From Candidatus Obscuribacterales bacterium (GTDB lineage Bacteria > Cyanobacteriota > Vampirovibrionia > Obscuribacterales > Obscuribacteraceae), in NCBI GenBank assembly GCA_019745415.1, contig JAIETF010000006.1:62001-126000 (forward strand): DNA of 64,000 bases, read 5' to 3'. A program made the translations under genes and the position numbers. Shown here piece after piece: positions 33,561 through 44,047 of this stretch; position 1 is the stretch's first letter; the number at the start of each line of letters is the position of its first letter. A model generated the notes under the pieces. That model had not been told where the DNA came from and did not search any database. It saw only the letters and a list, made by a program, of their open reading frames with translations.

Positions 33561-36500
33561 ATGAAAGCAAATCAGCTCTCGAACCTGCCGAATGGGCCAC
33601 TGGAAAAGTTGGTCGGTTTCTCCTTGAACAAAAGACTATTCTCCTTATTCCTTAGCTTTGCCCTAATGCTTGCCGGGCTCTGGGCCTTCTTCTCCATAGC
33701 CATCGACGCGGTGCCCGATATATCAAATATTCAAGTAACCGTGACCACTACCGCTCGTGGTTTGGCACCGGGCGAAGTAGAACAATATATTACCTATCCA
33801 GTTGAATTGGCTTTGCAAAGCATGCCTAAGCTGCATCTGCAAAGATCAATTTCCAAATATGCTCTTTCACAAGTTACAGCCGTCTTTGAAGACGGTACCG
33901 ACATTTACTGGGCCCGGCAGCAGGTAAGTGAAAGACTAAAGTCAGCGCAACAGCAAATGCCACCAAATAACGATGTGAGCATAAATCTTGGTCCGATCGC
34001 CACTGGTCTTGGTGAAATCTATCAGTTTGAGTTGCGCGGTCCAGGCTATAGCCTTATGCAACTGCGCGAAATACTCGACTGGCAAGTAATTCCTGCACTA
34101 AAAACGGTACCAGGCATTGACGAAGTACAGTCAATGGGAGGCGAGGCGAAAGAATATCAAATCTGGCTCAAGCCGGAGCGTTTACATGGCTATGAAGTCA
34201 CACCCTCAGAAGTTTGCACGGCTTTGCGCAATAGCAATGCCAACACCGGCGGCGGCTATGTTGTCGAGCAAAGCGACCAAATCTTACTGCGCGCCCAAGG
34301 TCTTCTTGCCAGTCCTAAAGATATCGAGAACGTTCTAGTTAAGCGCTCGCAAAATGGTGCCGTGCGCATCAAAGATCTTGCCGAAGTAAAAATTGGCAAA
34401 ATGCTACCGCAAAGCATCGTCACCGCCGGCGGCAAAGGCGAGACGGTAATAGGCATTGTAATTATGCGCAAGGGGGAAAACTCAAGAGAGCTTGTCGGCC
34501 GCATTAAGAAAGAAATCGAGAGACTGAGACCGACCCTTCCCGAAAACATTCAGATAGTGCCGTTCTATGACAGGGGCGACTTAGTTGACCATACCATAGA
34601 AACAGTCAAAGATAATCTATTGCACGGTGCCCTTCTTGTTCTCGTTGTTCTTTTTCTTTTGCTGGGCAATTGGCGCGGCGGGCTGGTTGCAGCTACGGCT
34701 ATACCTCTCTCGCTGGCCGGTTCACTTCTATTTTTGAACATGAGTGGAGTCTCGGCTAATCTACTTTCACTCGGCGCTGTAGACTTTGGCATATTAATTG
34801 ACGGCTCGGTGGTAATGGTCGAAAACATTCTGCGTAGGCTGCATGCTGCCAAGCAACACTCACACGATGCTGTGCAAAGTAGACTAGAGATCATCGCCGC
34901 AGCCTCCAAAGAAGTAGCGACCCCGGTCTTTGCCGCAGTGACCATAATCACCGTGGTCTATTTGCCAATCTTGGGCTTACCCGGCGTAGCCGGAAAGACC
35001 TTTCAACCGATGGCTCTTACTGTAGTATTTGGTCTAATCACCGCTCTCTTCGTGGCACTCTTTATCACTCCCTCGCTCTCTTATTTTCTGCTTGAAAAAC
35101 AAGTGCAAGAGAAAGAAGCCTTTCTAATGCGGCTGCTAAACAAACCTTACCGCCGGCTTCTCCTTGCCGCAGTAAAGAGACCCAGTGCTACTTCCTTAAC
35201 GGCACTTGCCTTATTTGTCGGCAGCTTACTATGCTTGCCTCACCTGGGCAGCGAATTCATTCCAGTGCTAAGAGAAGGCTCACTGGTGCTAGGTCTAACT
35301 AGACCTGTATCCGGTTCGCTCGCCACGGCAGCCGCACAATCTACTATGATTGAAAAAGCCATACTTGAAAACAAATATGTTGAGACAGTGGTATCACGCA
35401 CGGGGCGCAGCGAAATTGCTTTTGATCCCATGGGTCCTGATGAATCTGATGTCTTTGTTATATTCAAACCAAAGTCGCAATGGCCGCCAAACTATACCCA
35501 GCAAGATTTAGAGGCGGCAATCAACAAAAAACTGAAAGAAAGTATTCCCGGCCTTATCTATTCGATGTCGCAGCCTATCGAACAAAGAATGAATGAACTG
35601 GTGGCGGGGGCACGCAGCGACGTTGCTGTAAGAGTATTCGGCAGCGACCTAGACAAACTCAAAGAAATTGGCACCGAGATTGGTGCCAGAATATCAAAAA
35701 TCAATGGCTGCGCAGACCTCAAACTAGAGCAAACATCTGGTCTACCGGTGGTGAGTGCCAAGCTCAATCAGACTGCACTTGCCGCTTATGGTGTCTTCGC
35801 ATCAGATGCCTTAAATACTGTAGCAGCTGCCGTTGATGGCTTAGTAGTCGGCACCATATATGAAGGCAAGCCAAGATTTCCTCTCACCGTTAGGTTTGAA
35901 CCAGATTGTCTTCGAACAGCCGATGACATAGCTGAATTACCTGTGGCTGCAAGAGACGGCACCTTGGTTCCTCTGCGCCAAATCGCCAAAGTTGAGCGCA
36001 ATCTCACCTCGGCGCAAATAGCGCACCATCAGGGCAACCGCACCTATATGGTGCAGTTCAATGTCAGAGGCCGAGACTTAGGCAGCTTTGTGGCCGCAGC
36101 CCAGAAAGATATCGAGGCAAATATCAAGCTGCCGAGCGGCTATCACTTAGAATGGGGCGGTCAGTTTGAAAACATGCGAACTGCCCAAGAAAGACTCTTC
36201 ATCCTAGTGCCGGTTTCTCTGCTTCTCATCTTTGTCTTACTGTTTATGCTATACAACGATCTCAAGCCTGGTCTTTTGATCTTCACAAACATCCCTCTAG
36301 CCTTCTCCGGCGGCATTGTCGCGCTCTATCTCAGACAAATGCCTCTTTCAGTCACCGCCGGTGTCGGCTTTATCGCCCTCTTTGGCGTTGCCGTCTTAAA
36401 TGGCGTCGTTTTGGTCTCGACAATAAGACAGTTTGAAGCAGCCGGTATGCACGAGAGACAAGCGGCTGTGGCCGCGGCCAGACAAAGACTACGACCAGTA

Positions 36501-36686
36501 CTCATGACCGCTCTGGTTGCCTCTCTAGGCTTCATTCCCATGGCTTTAGCCACATCGGTTGGTGCAGAAGTACAGCGACCACTGGCAACCGTTGTAATTG
36601 CCGGCCTAATCACATCCACCTTTCTCACATTGCTTGTACTACCGGCACTCTATCCAAGAGTATGCAAAAAAAGAGAGGAGCCCTAG
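33561..36686 (+). CDS. Heavy-metal RND efflux pump (CzcA/CusA family)
   Basis: 1041 residues, 12 membrane segments and two large periplasmic loops, as in the HME-RND family. The TM4 proton-relay signature is intact: GAVDFGILIDGSVVMVEN, with the two Asp and the Glu. IDAVPDISNIQVTV and the SKYALSQVTAVFEDGTDIYWARQ segment are family hallmarks. The periplasmic Met positions I associate with Cu/Ag CusA pumps are not obvious, which favours a CzcA-type divalent-metal substrate, though weakly. No outer-membrane factor gene is in the window. The last codons and the TAG lie inside the opposing gene's terminator hairpin. Confidence 0.93.
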   Translation: MKANQLSNLPNGPLEKLVGFSLNKRLFSLFLSFALMLAGLWAFFSIAIDAVPDISNIQVTVTTTARGLAPGEVEQYITYPVELALQSMPKLHLQRSISKYALSQVTAVFEDGTDIYWARQQVSERLKSAQQQMPPNNDVSINLGPIATGLGEIYQFELRGPGYSLMQLREILDWQVIPALKTVPGIDEVQSMGGEAKEYQIWLKPERLHGYEVTPSEVCTALRNSNANTGGGYVVEQSDQILLRAQGLLASPKDIENVLVKRSQNGAVRIKDLAEVKIGKMLPQSIVTAGGKGETVIGIVIMRKGENSRELVGRIKKEIERLRPTLPENIQIVPFYDRGDLVDHTIETVKDNLLHGALLVLVVLFLLLGNWRGGLVAATAIPLSLAGSLLFLNMSGVSANLLSLGAVDFGILIDGSVVMVENILRRLHAAKQHSHDAVQSRLEIIAAASKEVATPVFAAVTIITVVYLPILGLPGVAGKTFQPMALTVVFGLITALFVALFITPSLSYFLLEKQVQEKEAFLMRLLNKPYRRLLLAAVKRPSATSLTALALFVGSLLCLPHLGSEFIPVLREGSLVLGLTRPVSGSLATAAAQSTMIEKAILENKYVETVVSRTGRSEIAFDPMGPDESDVFVIFKPKSQWPPNYTQQDLEAAINKKLKESIPGLIYSMSQPIEQRMNELVAGARSDVAVRVFGSDLDKLKEIGTEIGARISKINGCADLKLEQTSGLPVVSAKLNQTALAAYGVFASDALNTVAAAVDGLVVGTIYEGKPRFPLTVRFEPDCLRTADDIAELPVAARDGTLVPLRQIAKVERNLTSAQIAHHQGNRTYMVQFNVRGRDLGSFVAAAQKDIEANIKLPSGYHLEWGGQFENMRTAQERLFILVPVSLLLIFVLLFMLYNDLKPGLLIFTNIPLAFSGGIVALYLRQMPLSVTAGVGFIALFGVAVLNGVVLVSTIRQFEAAGMHERQAAVAAARQRLRPVLMTALVASLGFIPMALATSVGAEVQRPLATVVIAGLITSTFLTLLVLPALYPRVCKKREEP

Positions 36687-36696
36687 CGGGCTCCTC
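36666..36696 (-). terminator. Desaturase terminator embedded in the end of the RND pump gene
   Basis: On the minus strand a perfect 9-bp stem (GAGGAGCCC / GGGCTCCTC) with a 4-base loop is followed by TC and seven T. The plus-strand TAG of the pump gene forms most of the loop, and the left arm and A run are pump coding sequence. Confidence 0.85.
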
Positions 36697-36722
36697 ATCA
36701 ATAGCTTATCTGCCTGCAGAAC

Positions 36723-37634
36723 TTACTTAACAGCTTCGCCGACTGCAACAGGTTCTGCTACAGTTTCGGGTTCAACGATAGAAATAACTGCAGCAGGCTT
36801 GAGCGACTCAACAGGCTCTACCACTTTTGCGCCGGCCGGTTTGATGCGACTGGCAGCCATGGCGGTTTCGTTAGGTCTAACTACATCTTTGGCCAAACCA
36901 AGTTTCTCAAGCATCCAGATTGTTGCCCAGGTGATGTCGAATTCCCACCACATCATGCCGTGACGAGCCGACTTAGGGAAAGCATGGTGGTTGTTATGCC
37001 AACCTTCGCCGCAAGCAAGAACAGCAACCCACCAAACGTTACGGCTATCATCACGCGATTCGAAATTGCGATAACCGTGATTGGTTAGGTGGCAGAATGT
37101 GTTAACGAACTGAGGGCTCCAAAACACTATGAAGCCAGCCAGGAAGTTGGCGGTGAAAGCCACAGGTCCGAAGAATGCCAAGATGGCAAGACGCCAGGCG
37201 ATATTGAGAGCCAAACACAATTGGGCTTGACCAGCAGAGTGGCTGGTTCCAAGCAAACGCAAAACCGGATCACTCATCAGATCTTGACACTGTCTAGCAA
37301 CTTCTTCCGGTCCTTGTTTCTCTCCCATGTTGAGCATCCACTTGTAGAGGGCATGCTCGAAACCATCACGGGGCGAGTGAGGATCACCGGGAAGGTCAGA
37401 CTTTTGGTGGTGTAAACGGTGGGTGGCAACCCAAGATATAGGAGCCCCCATGAGGGCGAGGTAACCGCCGGAAACAAAGAAATACATTACCCAGCGCGGA
37501 ACTTTTAGACCTTTGTGAGTGAGGAGGCGGTGATAACCGAGTGTTATGCCCAGACCGGCGTAGAGATAAGAGAGAAGGAACCAAACTGTAAAAGTACCCA
37601 GCGCCGATGGCTGAGTCCAAGCTGAAAAATCCAA
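36723..37634 (-). CDS. Acyl-CoA/acyl-lipid delta-9-type fatty acid desaturase
   Basis: 303 residues from a TTG with GGGGG eight bases upstream; the frame stays open about 23 codons further back without ATG or GTG. The three histidine boxes of membrane di-iron desaturases are present: HRLLTH (35-40), HRLHH (72-76) and HNNHH (213-217). Hydrophobic pairs flank them (FTVWFLLSYLYAGLG; RLAILAFFGPVAFTANFLAG). It would introduce a double bond into acyl chains using O2. The last 50 residues are a Pro/Val/Glu-rich tail beyond the usual domain. It converges on the pump gene and has a strong terminator. Confidence 0.9.
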   Translation of the reverse strand: MDFSAWTQPSALGTFTVWFLLSYLYAGLGITLGYHRLLTHKGLKVPRWVMYFFVSGGYLALMGAPISWVATHRLHHQKSDLPGDPHSPRDGFEHALYKWMLNMGEKQGPEEVARQCQDLMSDPVLRLLGTSHSAGQAQLCLALNIAWRLAILAFFGPVAFTANFLAGFIVFWSPQFVNTFCHLTNHGYRNFESRDDSRNVWWVAVLACGEGWHNNHHAFPKSARHGMMWWEFDITWATIWMLEKLGLAKDVVRPNETAMAASRIKPAGAKVVEPVESLKPAAVISIVEPETVAEPVAVGEAVK

Positions 37635-38143
37635 AATGTAGCCCCCATAGTCCGCCGGTCGTGCCAGCTCTGTAACAGGCGTCGCTCAATAAATTAAGGA
37701 CGCATCATCTGCAGAACATTGCCGACGCTTTTTCGGACGAACTGCTTCGATGTTCACAAATATATCACGGAAGGAGTTGTCACGCCTTCAGCCCCCAGAA
37801 TGATTGACTAGAGAAAGAGTCCGTGAAAGCGCCATAGAGTGGCTATTGGCGAGATACTTACCGCCAAGATAGGTAAATTTACTTGTCAACTAATATAAGG
37901 TTAGAGAGAAAAACGACCAATCTGAAAACAGAATGAAATTCATATTTCGCATTTGCGTAGTTCTAATTTGCTTGTATTGAAATCAGTTACAGGGCAAAAC
38001 GCAAACAGAAAGGCAAGGACAGAGGTCAGCCACTACCGATGGTGCCGAGCCGAGAGCAATGCCAAACGGTCAAAGACAAGGGCCAATGACGACAGACGTC
38101 TCAAAATGAGAAACAGTTAGTCTAATTCAGTTCGTCTTTACGT

Positions 38144-38190
38144 CCCAATTGGGAATCTTCCCACTTCGAAAGACCAATTGTTAGAACAAT
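38144..38190. promoter_or_regulatory. Cluster of three palindromes, possible operators
   Basis: CCCAATTGGG (38144-38153), GGGAA-TC-TTCCC (38151-38162, sharing GGG with the first) and ATTGTT-AG-AACAAT (38177-38190) are all perfect. They lie 105-150 bp before the NTPase gene. They resemble regulator-binding sites, but I do not match them to a named regulator. Confidence 0.45.
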
Positions 38191-38199
38191 CACCTTGTA

Positions 38200-38240
38200 G
38201 AGCCTCTTTAAAAAACCTAAAGTGCAGGAAAGAGAGGCTC
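38200..38240 (+). other. Stem-loop before the NTPase gene
   Basis: GAGCCTCT (38200-38207) pairs with AGAGGCTC (38233-38240) around a 25-base loop, 55 bp before the start codon. The arm sequence echoes that of the candidate RNA near 8.74 kb, which may be chance. It could be part of a 5' leader. Confidence 0.4.
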
Positions 38241-38294
38241 CTGATAACTCTAGGCTTTATTCTCTGGCTGGCGACATTTTTTGAGGCATAACGC

Positions 38295-38893
38295 ATGAAA
38301 TTTGTAATCACAGGCGGACCGTCAGTAGGCAAAACTACCATAGTCACTGGTCTGCAAAATCTGGGCTACAAAGTAGTGCATGAAATTGCTACACGCCTAA
38401 TTCAGGAAGGCCGTATCTTACCCTGGGTAGATAGGCAAAAATTTCAACAAGAAGTCTTGCGCAGACAGCAGTCTGCAGAAGCCGCCATTTTAGACTTCGA
38501 CAAACCGGTGATTCTTGACCGAGGCTTGTTTGACGGCGAAGCCTACTATCTATATGACAAGCTGCCGGTTCCGTCCGCCTTCTCAAATCTCGACGCCGGC
38601 CAATATGCCGCCGCCTTCCTCATCGAACCCCTCAACTTCTTTGAAGAAACCGATGTGCGCAGAGAAAATCTTGCTTTCACAAGAGAAATAAGCGTCATTC
38701 TCGAACACTGCTATGAAAGCAGAAATGTCAAAGTGGTAAGAATCCCGGCGATGCCGCCTACTGAACGCATTCAATTCGTCATGCAAAAGATAGAAGAAAT
38801 CAAAAAAGACCAAGTGCTTTCGCTCGAGCAGGCCGTCAATAAAGCCTCCTTTTATCTCAGCCCCCAGGCCGCTGCCTTCGCCTTGCCTTATTA

Positions 38894-38894
<1 letters not shown>
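38295..38894 (+). CDS. P-loop NTPase of the AAA_28 type
   Basis: 199 residues. Walker A is GGPSVGKTT at the very N-terminus (about 7-15), a Walker-B-like strand is PVILDRGLFDGEAYY (about 76-90), and downstream are LAFTREISVILEHCYE and RIPAMPPTERIQFVMQKIEE. This is the arrangement of small AAA_28/NadR-kinase-like ATPases. Its substrate is unknown; nucleotide or phospho-substrate kinase activity is possible. GAGG lies eight bases before the ATG. Glutamate dehydrogenase follows after a 47-bp hairpin-filled gap. Confidence 0.78.
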
Positions 38895-40207
<1,313 letters not shown>

Positions 40208-40243
40208 AGCTCAAAAATAAAATACTAAATAGGAATAGTCTGA

Positions 40244-42100
40244 GTGGAAACAACTAATTCAGCGCCCGAAGAGGCACATCTTTCGGGCGACCTTCACGAA
40301 CTGAATGAAAGAGAATGGTTCGATAAGGTCTATCAAGGAGACAAGGTACCGCAACTGACACTGCGGGCGGTGCTGATGGGAGGGCTCTTGGGAGCCCTCA
40401 TGTCTATTTCAAACTTGTACACCATGCTTAAGGTGGGCTGGGCCTTCGGCGTGGCCATCACCGCCTGCGTACTCTCCTTTGTCATCTGGAAAGTGGTGCG
40501 TCTATTTGCGCCGAAACTTTCAGACATGACTATTCTGGAAAACAACTGCATGCAGTCGACCGCTTCGGCAGCCGGCTATTCAACAGGCGCCACAGTTGGT
40601 ATAGCATTTGGCGCCTTGCTGCTCATCACAGGTAAACATGTCGACTGGACCATACTATTTCCCTGGACCTTGGTTTCGGCTCTTTTAGGCGTTGTTCTAG
40701 CAGTGCCTATGAAAAGACAGATGATAAATAGAGAGAAACTTCCTTTTCCTAGTGGCATCGCCGCCGCCCAAACACTAAAGAGCTTGCATAGCCACAGCGC
40801 TGAAGCAGTAAAGCAAGCGTACAGCTTGGTGGCGGCCATGTTTATCGCAGGCATCACCGGTTTTATGAAAAACGGCGAGTTCGCTTGGCAGCTGGCTATG
40901 AAACTGAAGCTACCCGAGCTAATTCACTTTCCAATCAAACACCGCGGCATAGATATGGCCGCTCTGCCCGGTTTCGGACTCGAACCAAGCTTGCTTTTAG
41001 CGGCAGCAGGTATGCTAGTGGGGCTGCGCGTTTCGCTCTCTATGATTTTGAGCGCGCTCTTTCTTTACTTTATAGTCTCGCCCGAACTTTTACAGGCCGG
41101 CATCATCAGCAAACCAAGCGACTTAATCAAAGGTTGGGCGCTCTGGACGGGCTCTGCCATTATGGTTACCTCGGGGCTAACCGCCTTCGCCATAGAATGG
41201 AAAACCATAGTGCGCAGCTTTACCGGTCTCAAAAGCGATAAACAAGAAGGCGAAAGCGACCCGCTTGCCGCCATAGAAGTACCCAATAGTTGGCTTATCA
41301 TAGGGGTCGTGCCCCTTGCTCTAGCCTCTGTAATTTTGCAATATGTAGCCTTCTCGATTAACCCTCTCGTGGGCTTCACAACAGTCGGTCTAAGCTTCCT
41401 TTTGGCTCTTGTAGCCTGCCGCGCCACCGGCGAAACCGACGTCACCCCAATGTCGGCCATGTGCAAAATCACACAGCTGACCGTGGCAGTGCTGGCGCCT
41501 CGCAACATCACCACCAACTTGATGGCAGCTTCGGTTACAGCCAATATCGCCTCCAGTTCAGCCGACCTTTTGACAGATCTTAAAAGCGGTTATCTGCTTG
41601 GTGCAAACCCAAGAAAGCAGTTTCTCGCCCAGCTCATAGGCGTTTTCTTTGGCGTAGCGGCGATTGTGCCGGCCTGGTACATGATGGTACCCAATCAAGC
41701 CGCGCTCGAAGCCATGCAACCACCCTCGGTGCAGACTTGGTACGCGGTAGCCACCGCTCTTTCAGAAGGCATCGACAAAGTACCGGTATCTGCCAGATGG
41801 AGCATGTTAATCGGAGGCATCATTGGTATTGTGCTGGCAATCACCGACAAATATTTGCCGCCTAAAATCAAGAAGTTCACCCCCTCGGCTATGGGACTGG
41901 GACTATCATGGGTAATGCCTTTCAGCAATGCGCTTGCCTTTTTTATAGGGGCACTAGTTGTCGAAATCTGGAAGAGAATCAATGCCAAGAACGCTGAGAT
42001 TTACTATGTTCCTGTGGCATCAGGGGCAGTGGCTGGTGAATCACTAGTATGCGCCATGATAGCCATAGTCAATGCCGCTGCAGCGCTAGCCAGACACTAA
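40244..42100 (+). CDS. OPT family oligopeptide transporter
   Basis: 618 residues from a GTG. About 14-16 hydrophobic segments span the protein, and the family motif region ISNLYTMLKVGWAFG (about 50-64) with NNCMQSTASAAGYSTGA (about 96-112) is characteristic of bacterial OPT proteins. They carry peptides or metal-siderophore conjugates into the cell by proton symport; the substrate here is unknown. Co-directional with gdhA, which fits peptide uptake feeding amino-acid breakdown, although this is inference. It ends 29 bp before the MOSC gene. Confidence 0.9.
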   Translation: METTNSAPEEAHLSGDLHELNEREWFDKVYQGDKVPQLTLRAVLMGGLLGALMSISNLYTMLKVGWAFGVAITACVLSFVIWKVVRLFAPKLSDMTILENNCMQSTASAAGYSTGATVGIAFGALLLITGKHVDWTILFPWTLVSALLGVVLAVPMKRQMINREKLPFPSGIAAAQTLKSLHSHSAEAVKQAYSLVAAMFIAGITGFMKNGEFAWQLAMKLKLPELIHFPIKHRGIDMAALPGFGLEPSLLLAAAGMLVGLRVSLSMILSALFLYFIVSPELLQAGIISKPSDLIKGWALWTGSAIMVTSGLTAFAIEWKTIVRSFTGLKSDKQEGESDPLAAIEVPNSWLIIGVVPLALASVILQYVAFSINPLVGFTTVGLSFLLALVACRATGETDVTPMSAMCKITQLTVAVLAPRNITTNLMAASVTANIASSSADLLTDLKSGYLLGANPRKQFLAQLIGVFFGVAAIVPAWYMMVPNQAALEAMQPPSVQTWYAVATALSEGIDKVPVSARWSMLIGGIIGIVLAITDKYLPPKIKKFTPSAMGLGLSWVMPFSNALAFFIGALVVEIWKRINAKNAEIYYVPVASGAVAGESLVCAMIAIVNAAAALARH

Positions 42101-42129
42101 ATAAACAGACACTAAAGAAACACAATGCA

Positions 42130-42969
42130 ATGAAAATCACCTCTTTAACAATTTATCCGGTAAAGTCGCTGAAAGGCATAGCCCTTGAGCGCATGCCCAT
42201 AGACAAACGAGGACCTATCTTTGACCGAGAATGGATGCTCGTCGATAGAAACAACCGCTTTGTCAGCCAGCGTGAATTAGCCAAGTTATGCTTAATTGAA
42301 ACCGAACTTACCGACTTTAGCCAAGCTAGACAGTTAGAGTCGGCACGGCGTCTTATTTTGCGAGCGGGCAAAAAAGACATTGCCATAAACATTGACGCAC
42401 CGGCTCAAGGGCAAACTTTTGAAGTAAAGGTCTGGAATGACCTTTGTCAGGCCTATGAACAAGATACGAACGCTAGTTCTTTCTTGAGTGATTTTCTTGA
42501 ATATGATGTAAAACTCGTACGCATGTGTGAAAGCGAAAGACGAATAGTCGACCCCAAATATGCCTCACCAGATGGGGCTCAAGACCACATAGTCGGCTTT
42601 GCCGACGGCTTTCCCTTGCTCGTTATTTCAGATGCATCTCTGCACGACCTCAACGCCAAGCTAGAATATCCGGTCGAGATGAATCGCTTCCGACCAAATC
42701 TAACTTTTGACGGAGACGAGCCCTATTTAGAAGACAAAATTAAAGTGCTAGAGAGCAAGGAAGTGACACTGGAACTAGTGAAGCCTTGTGCTCGTTGTCA
42801 AATTACCACCATCGACCAAGATAGCGCCGACACCAGTAAAGAGCCTTTGCGCACTCTATCAAACTATAGAAAGATAGACGGCAAGGTCATGTTCGGGCAA
42901 AATGCCATTGTTAAAGAACTAAAAGCCGGAGCAGCCCTACATCTGTTGGAACCTTTGGTTTTGCGCTGA
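42130..42969 (+). CDS. MOSC domain protein (mARC/YcbX-like)
   Basis: 279 residues from the ATG at 42130; a longer frame from 42049 overlaps the transporter gene and is unlikely. The N-terminal beta-barrel domain (ITSLTIYPVKSLKGI, DREWMLVDRNNRFVSQRE) is followed by a MOSC domain (DGFPLLVISDASL, MNRFRPNLTFDG) with KPCARCQITTID, where a conserved cysteine would ligate the molybdenum cofactor. Relatives reduce N-hydroxylated compounds using electrons from a partner. No C-terminal ferredoxin domain is attached, unlike E. coli YcbX. Confident on family. Confidence 0.88.
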   Translation: MKITSLTIYPVKSLKGIALERMPIDKRGPIFDREWMLVDRNNRFVSQRELAKLCLIETELTDFSQARQLESARRLILRAGKKDIAINIDAPAQGQTFEVKVWNDLCQAYEQDTNASSFLSDFLEYDVKLVRMCESERRIVDPKYASPDGAQDHIVGFADGFPLLVISDASLHDLNAKLEYPVEMNRFRPNLTFDGDEPYLEDKIKVLESKEVTLELVKPCARCQITTIDQDSADTSKEPLRTLSNYRKIDGKVMFGQNAIVKELKAGAALHLLEPLVLR

Positions 42970-42991
42970 ACTGATGTAAAATGTCGTCACT

Positions 42992-44047
42992 ATGAAAAAC
43001 AGAATCAGGCTTATAGTTCTCTCATCAGCCCTGGTGTTGTCGTCTGCAAACTTGGTGAAAGCCATCGACACATCAGATACTTATCCCCGCATCTCGGCGA
43101 TGGAATTGACCCTCTTGGGCTCTAGTCACCCCAACGATAACCTCGGCGACAGACTGTCACGGCTGGAAGTAAAAGCATTTGGTAAAGCCTCCACTGGTGA
43201 CCTGAGCGACCGCACCGACAAACTGCAAGACTATGTCGAAAGCAAACTTAAGAAGCCGGTGGTGGCGCCAGACCCAGGTTATGTAAGCGACGAAAGAGCC
43301 GATAAGTTAGATTCAAATGGTCAGCCTAGTCAAGCCGGCACTGGTGAGTACGCAGGCACAAAGTATCCACGCGTGACAGCGCTGGAAGAAGCGATCTTGG
43401 GGCAAAACTATGATGCCGACGGCGCAGACTTGAACAAACGACTCTCGCGCATGGAAGTAAAAGTATTCGGTCACACCCTAGAAAAGAACTCGCTGGGAGA
43501 CCGTACCGATGCCCTCGAAGACTATGCCGAGAAAAAACTGCACAAGAATATTCTAGGTCAGTCTGAATCACCACAAAACGGCATGCCCGGTCAAGCCACC
43601 GGCGGCGGTGGCAGTGGTGTGCTCTCAAAAGTGGGCAACGCTCTATTCGGCATACCGCCATCAGGCGCACAAGGGCAACAAGGTCCGGCCTTCTTTATTC
43701 CCGGCTTTGGCCCCTTTGCTGGTGTGCGAGTGCAACCCAAAAGCGCCCTGCAGCAGCAGCAACAGTTAGGCGACGATGACGACACTCCGAAGAAGCCGGC
43801 TTTATCTAAAGCCGATGAAGACGCGATAAACGGCAACGAACCACCACCGGCAAGTGCTCGCCTAATTACAAAAGTTAGTTGGTGTGAGAAACGGGTCTTC
43901 GGCATGGTTTATCAAGACAAACATCTGACCGAGCGCCTCGACATTCTAAATAATGCCTTGAAATTCGACCCGGGTCAAAAAGGTATGGCTTTGATGGACG
44001 ATGTCGATAAACTGATGCAGGCTGCCCAAAAGATTCCAGCTAGATAG
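42992..44047 (+). CDS. Secreted repeat protein with YPR...RLxRxExxxFG units
   Basis: 351 residues with a signal peptide (IRLIVLSSALVLSSANLVKA). Two clear copies of a 40-50-residue module follow, YPRISAMELTLLG...RLSRLEVKAFG and YPRVTALEEAILG...RLSRMEVKVFG, each ended by a DRTDxLxDY helix. A third, diverged copy is near the C-terminus (SWCEKRVFG...LTERLDILNNAL). A Gly/Pro/Gln-rich linker separates copies two and three. Function unknown; the leucine-rich amphipathic pattern suggests a protein-interaction module. Its end overlaps the convergent TPR gene by 8 bp. Confidence 0.72.
   Translation: MKNRIRLIVLSSALVLSSANLVKAIDTSDTYPRISAMELTLLGSSHPNDNLGDRLSRLEVKAFGKASTGDLSDRTDKLQDYVESKLKKPVVAPDPGYVSDERADKLDSNGQPSQAGTGEYAGTKYPRVTALEEAILGQNYDADGADLNKRLSRMEVKVFGHTLEKNSLGDRTDALEDYAEKKLHKNILGQSESPQNGMPGQATGGGGSGVLSKVGNALFGIPPSGAQGQQGPAFFIPGFGPFAGVRVQPKSALQQQQQLGDDDDTPKKPALSKADEDAINGNEPPPASARLITKVSWCEKRVFGMVYQDKHLTERLDILNNALKFDPGQKGMALMDDVDKLMQAAQKIPAR

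Larger units (their letters stand above)
37635..38294. other. 660-bp divergent intergenic region with clustered dyad symmetries
   Basis: No credible coding sequence is seen. The right end, before the NTPase gene, holds stacked palindromes (38144-38190) and a stem-loop (38200-38240), listed separately. The left part is AT-rich and should contain the desaturase promoter, but I could not pick convincing hexamers. Confidence 0.6.
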
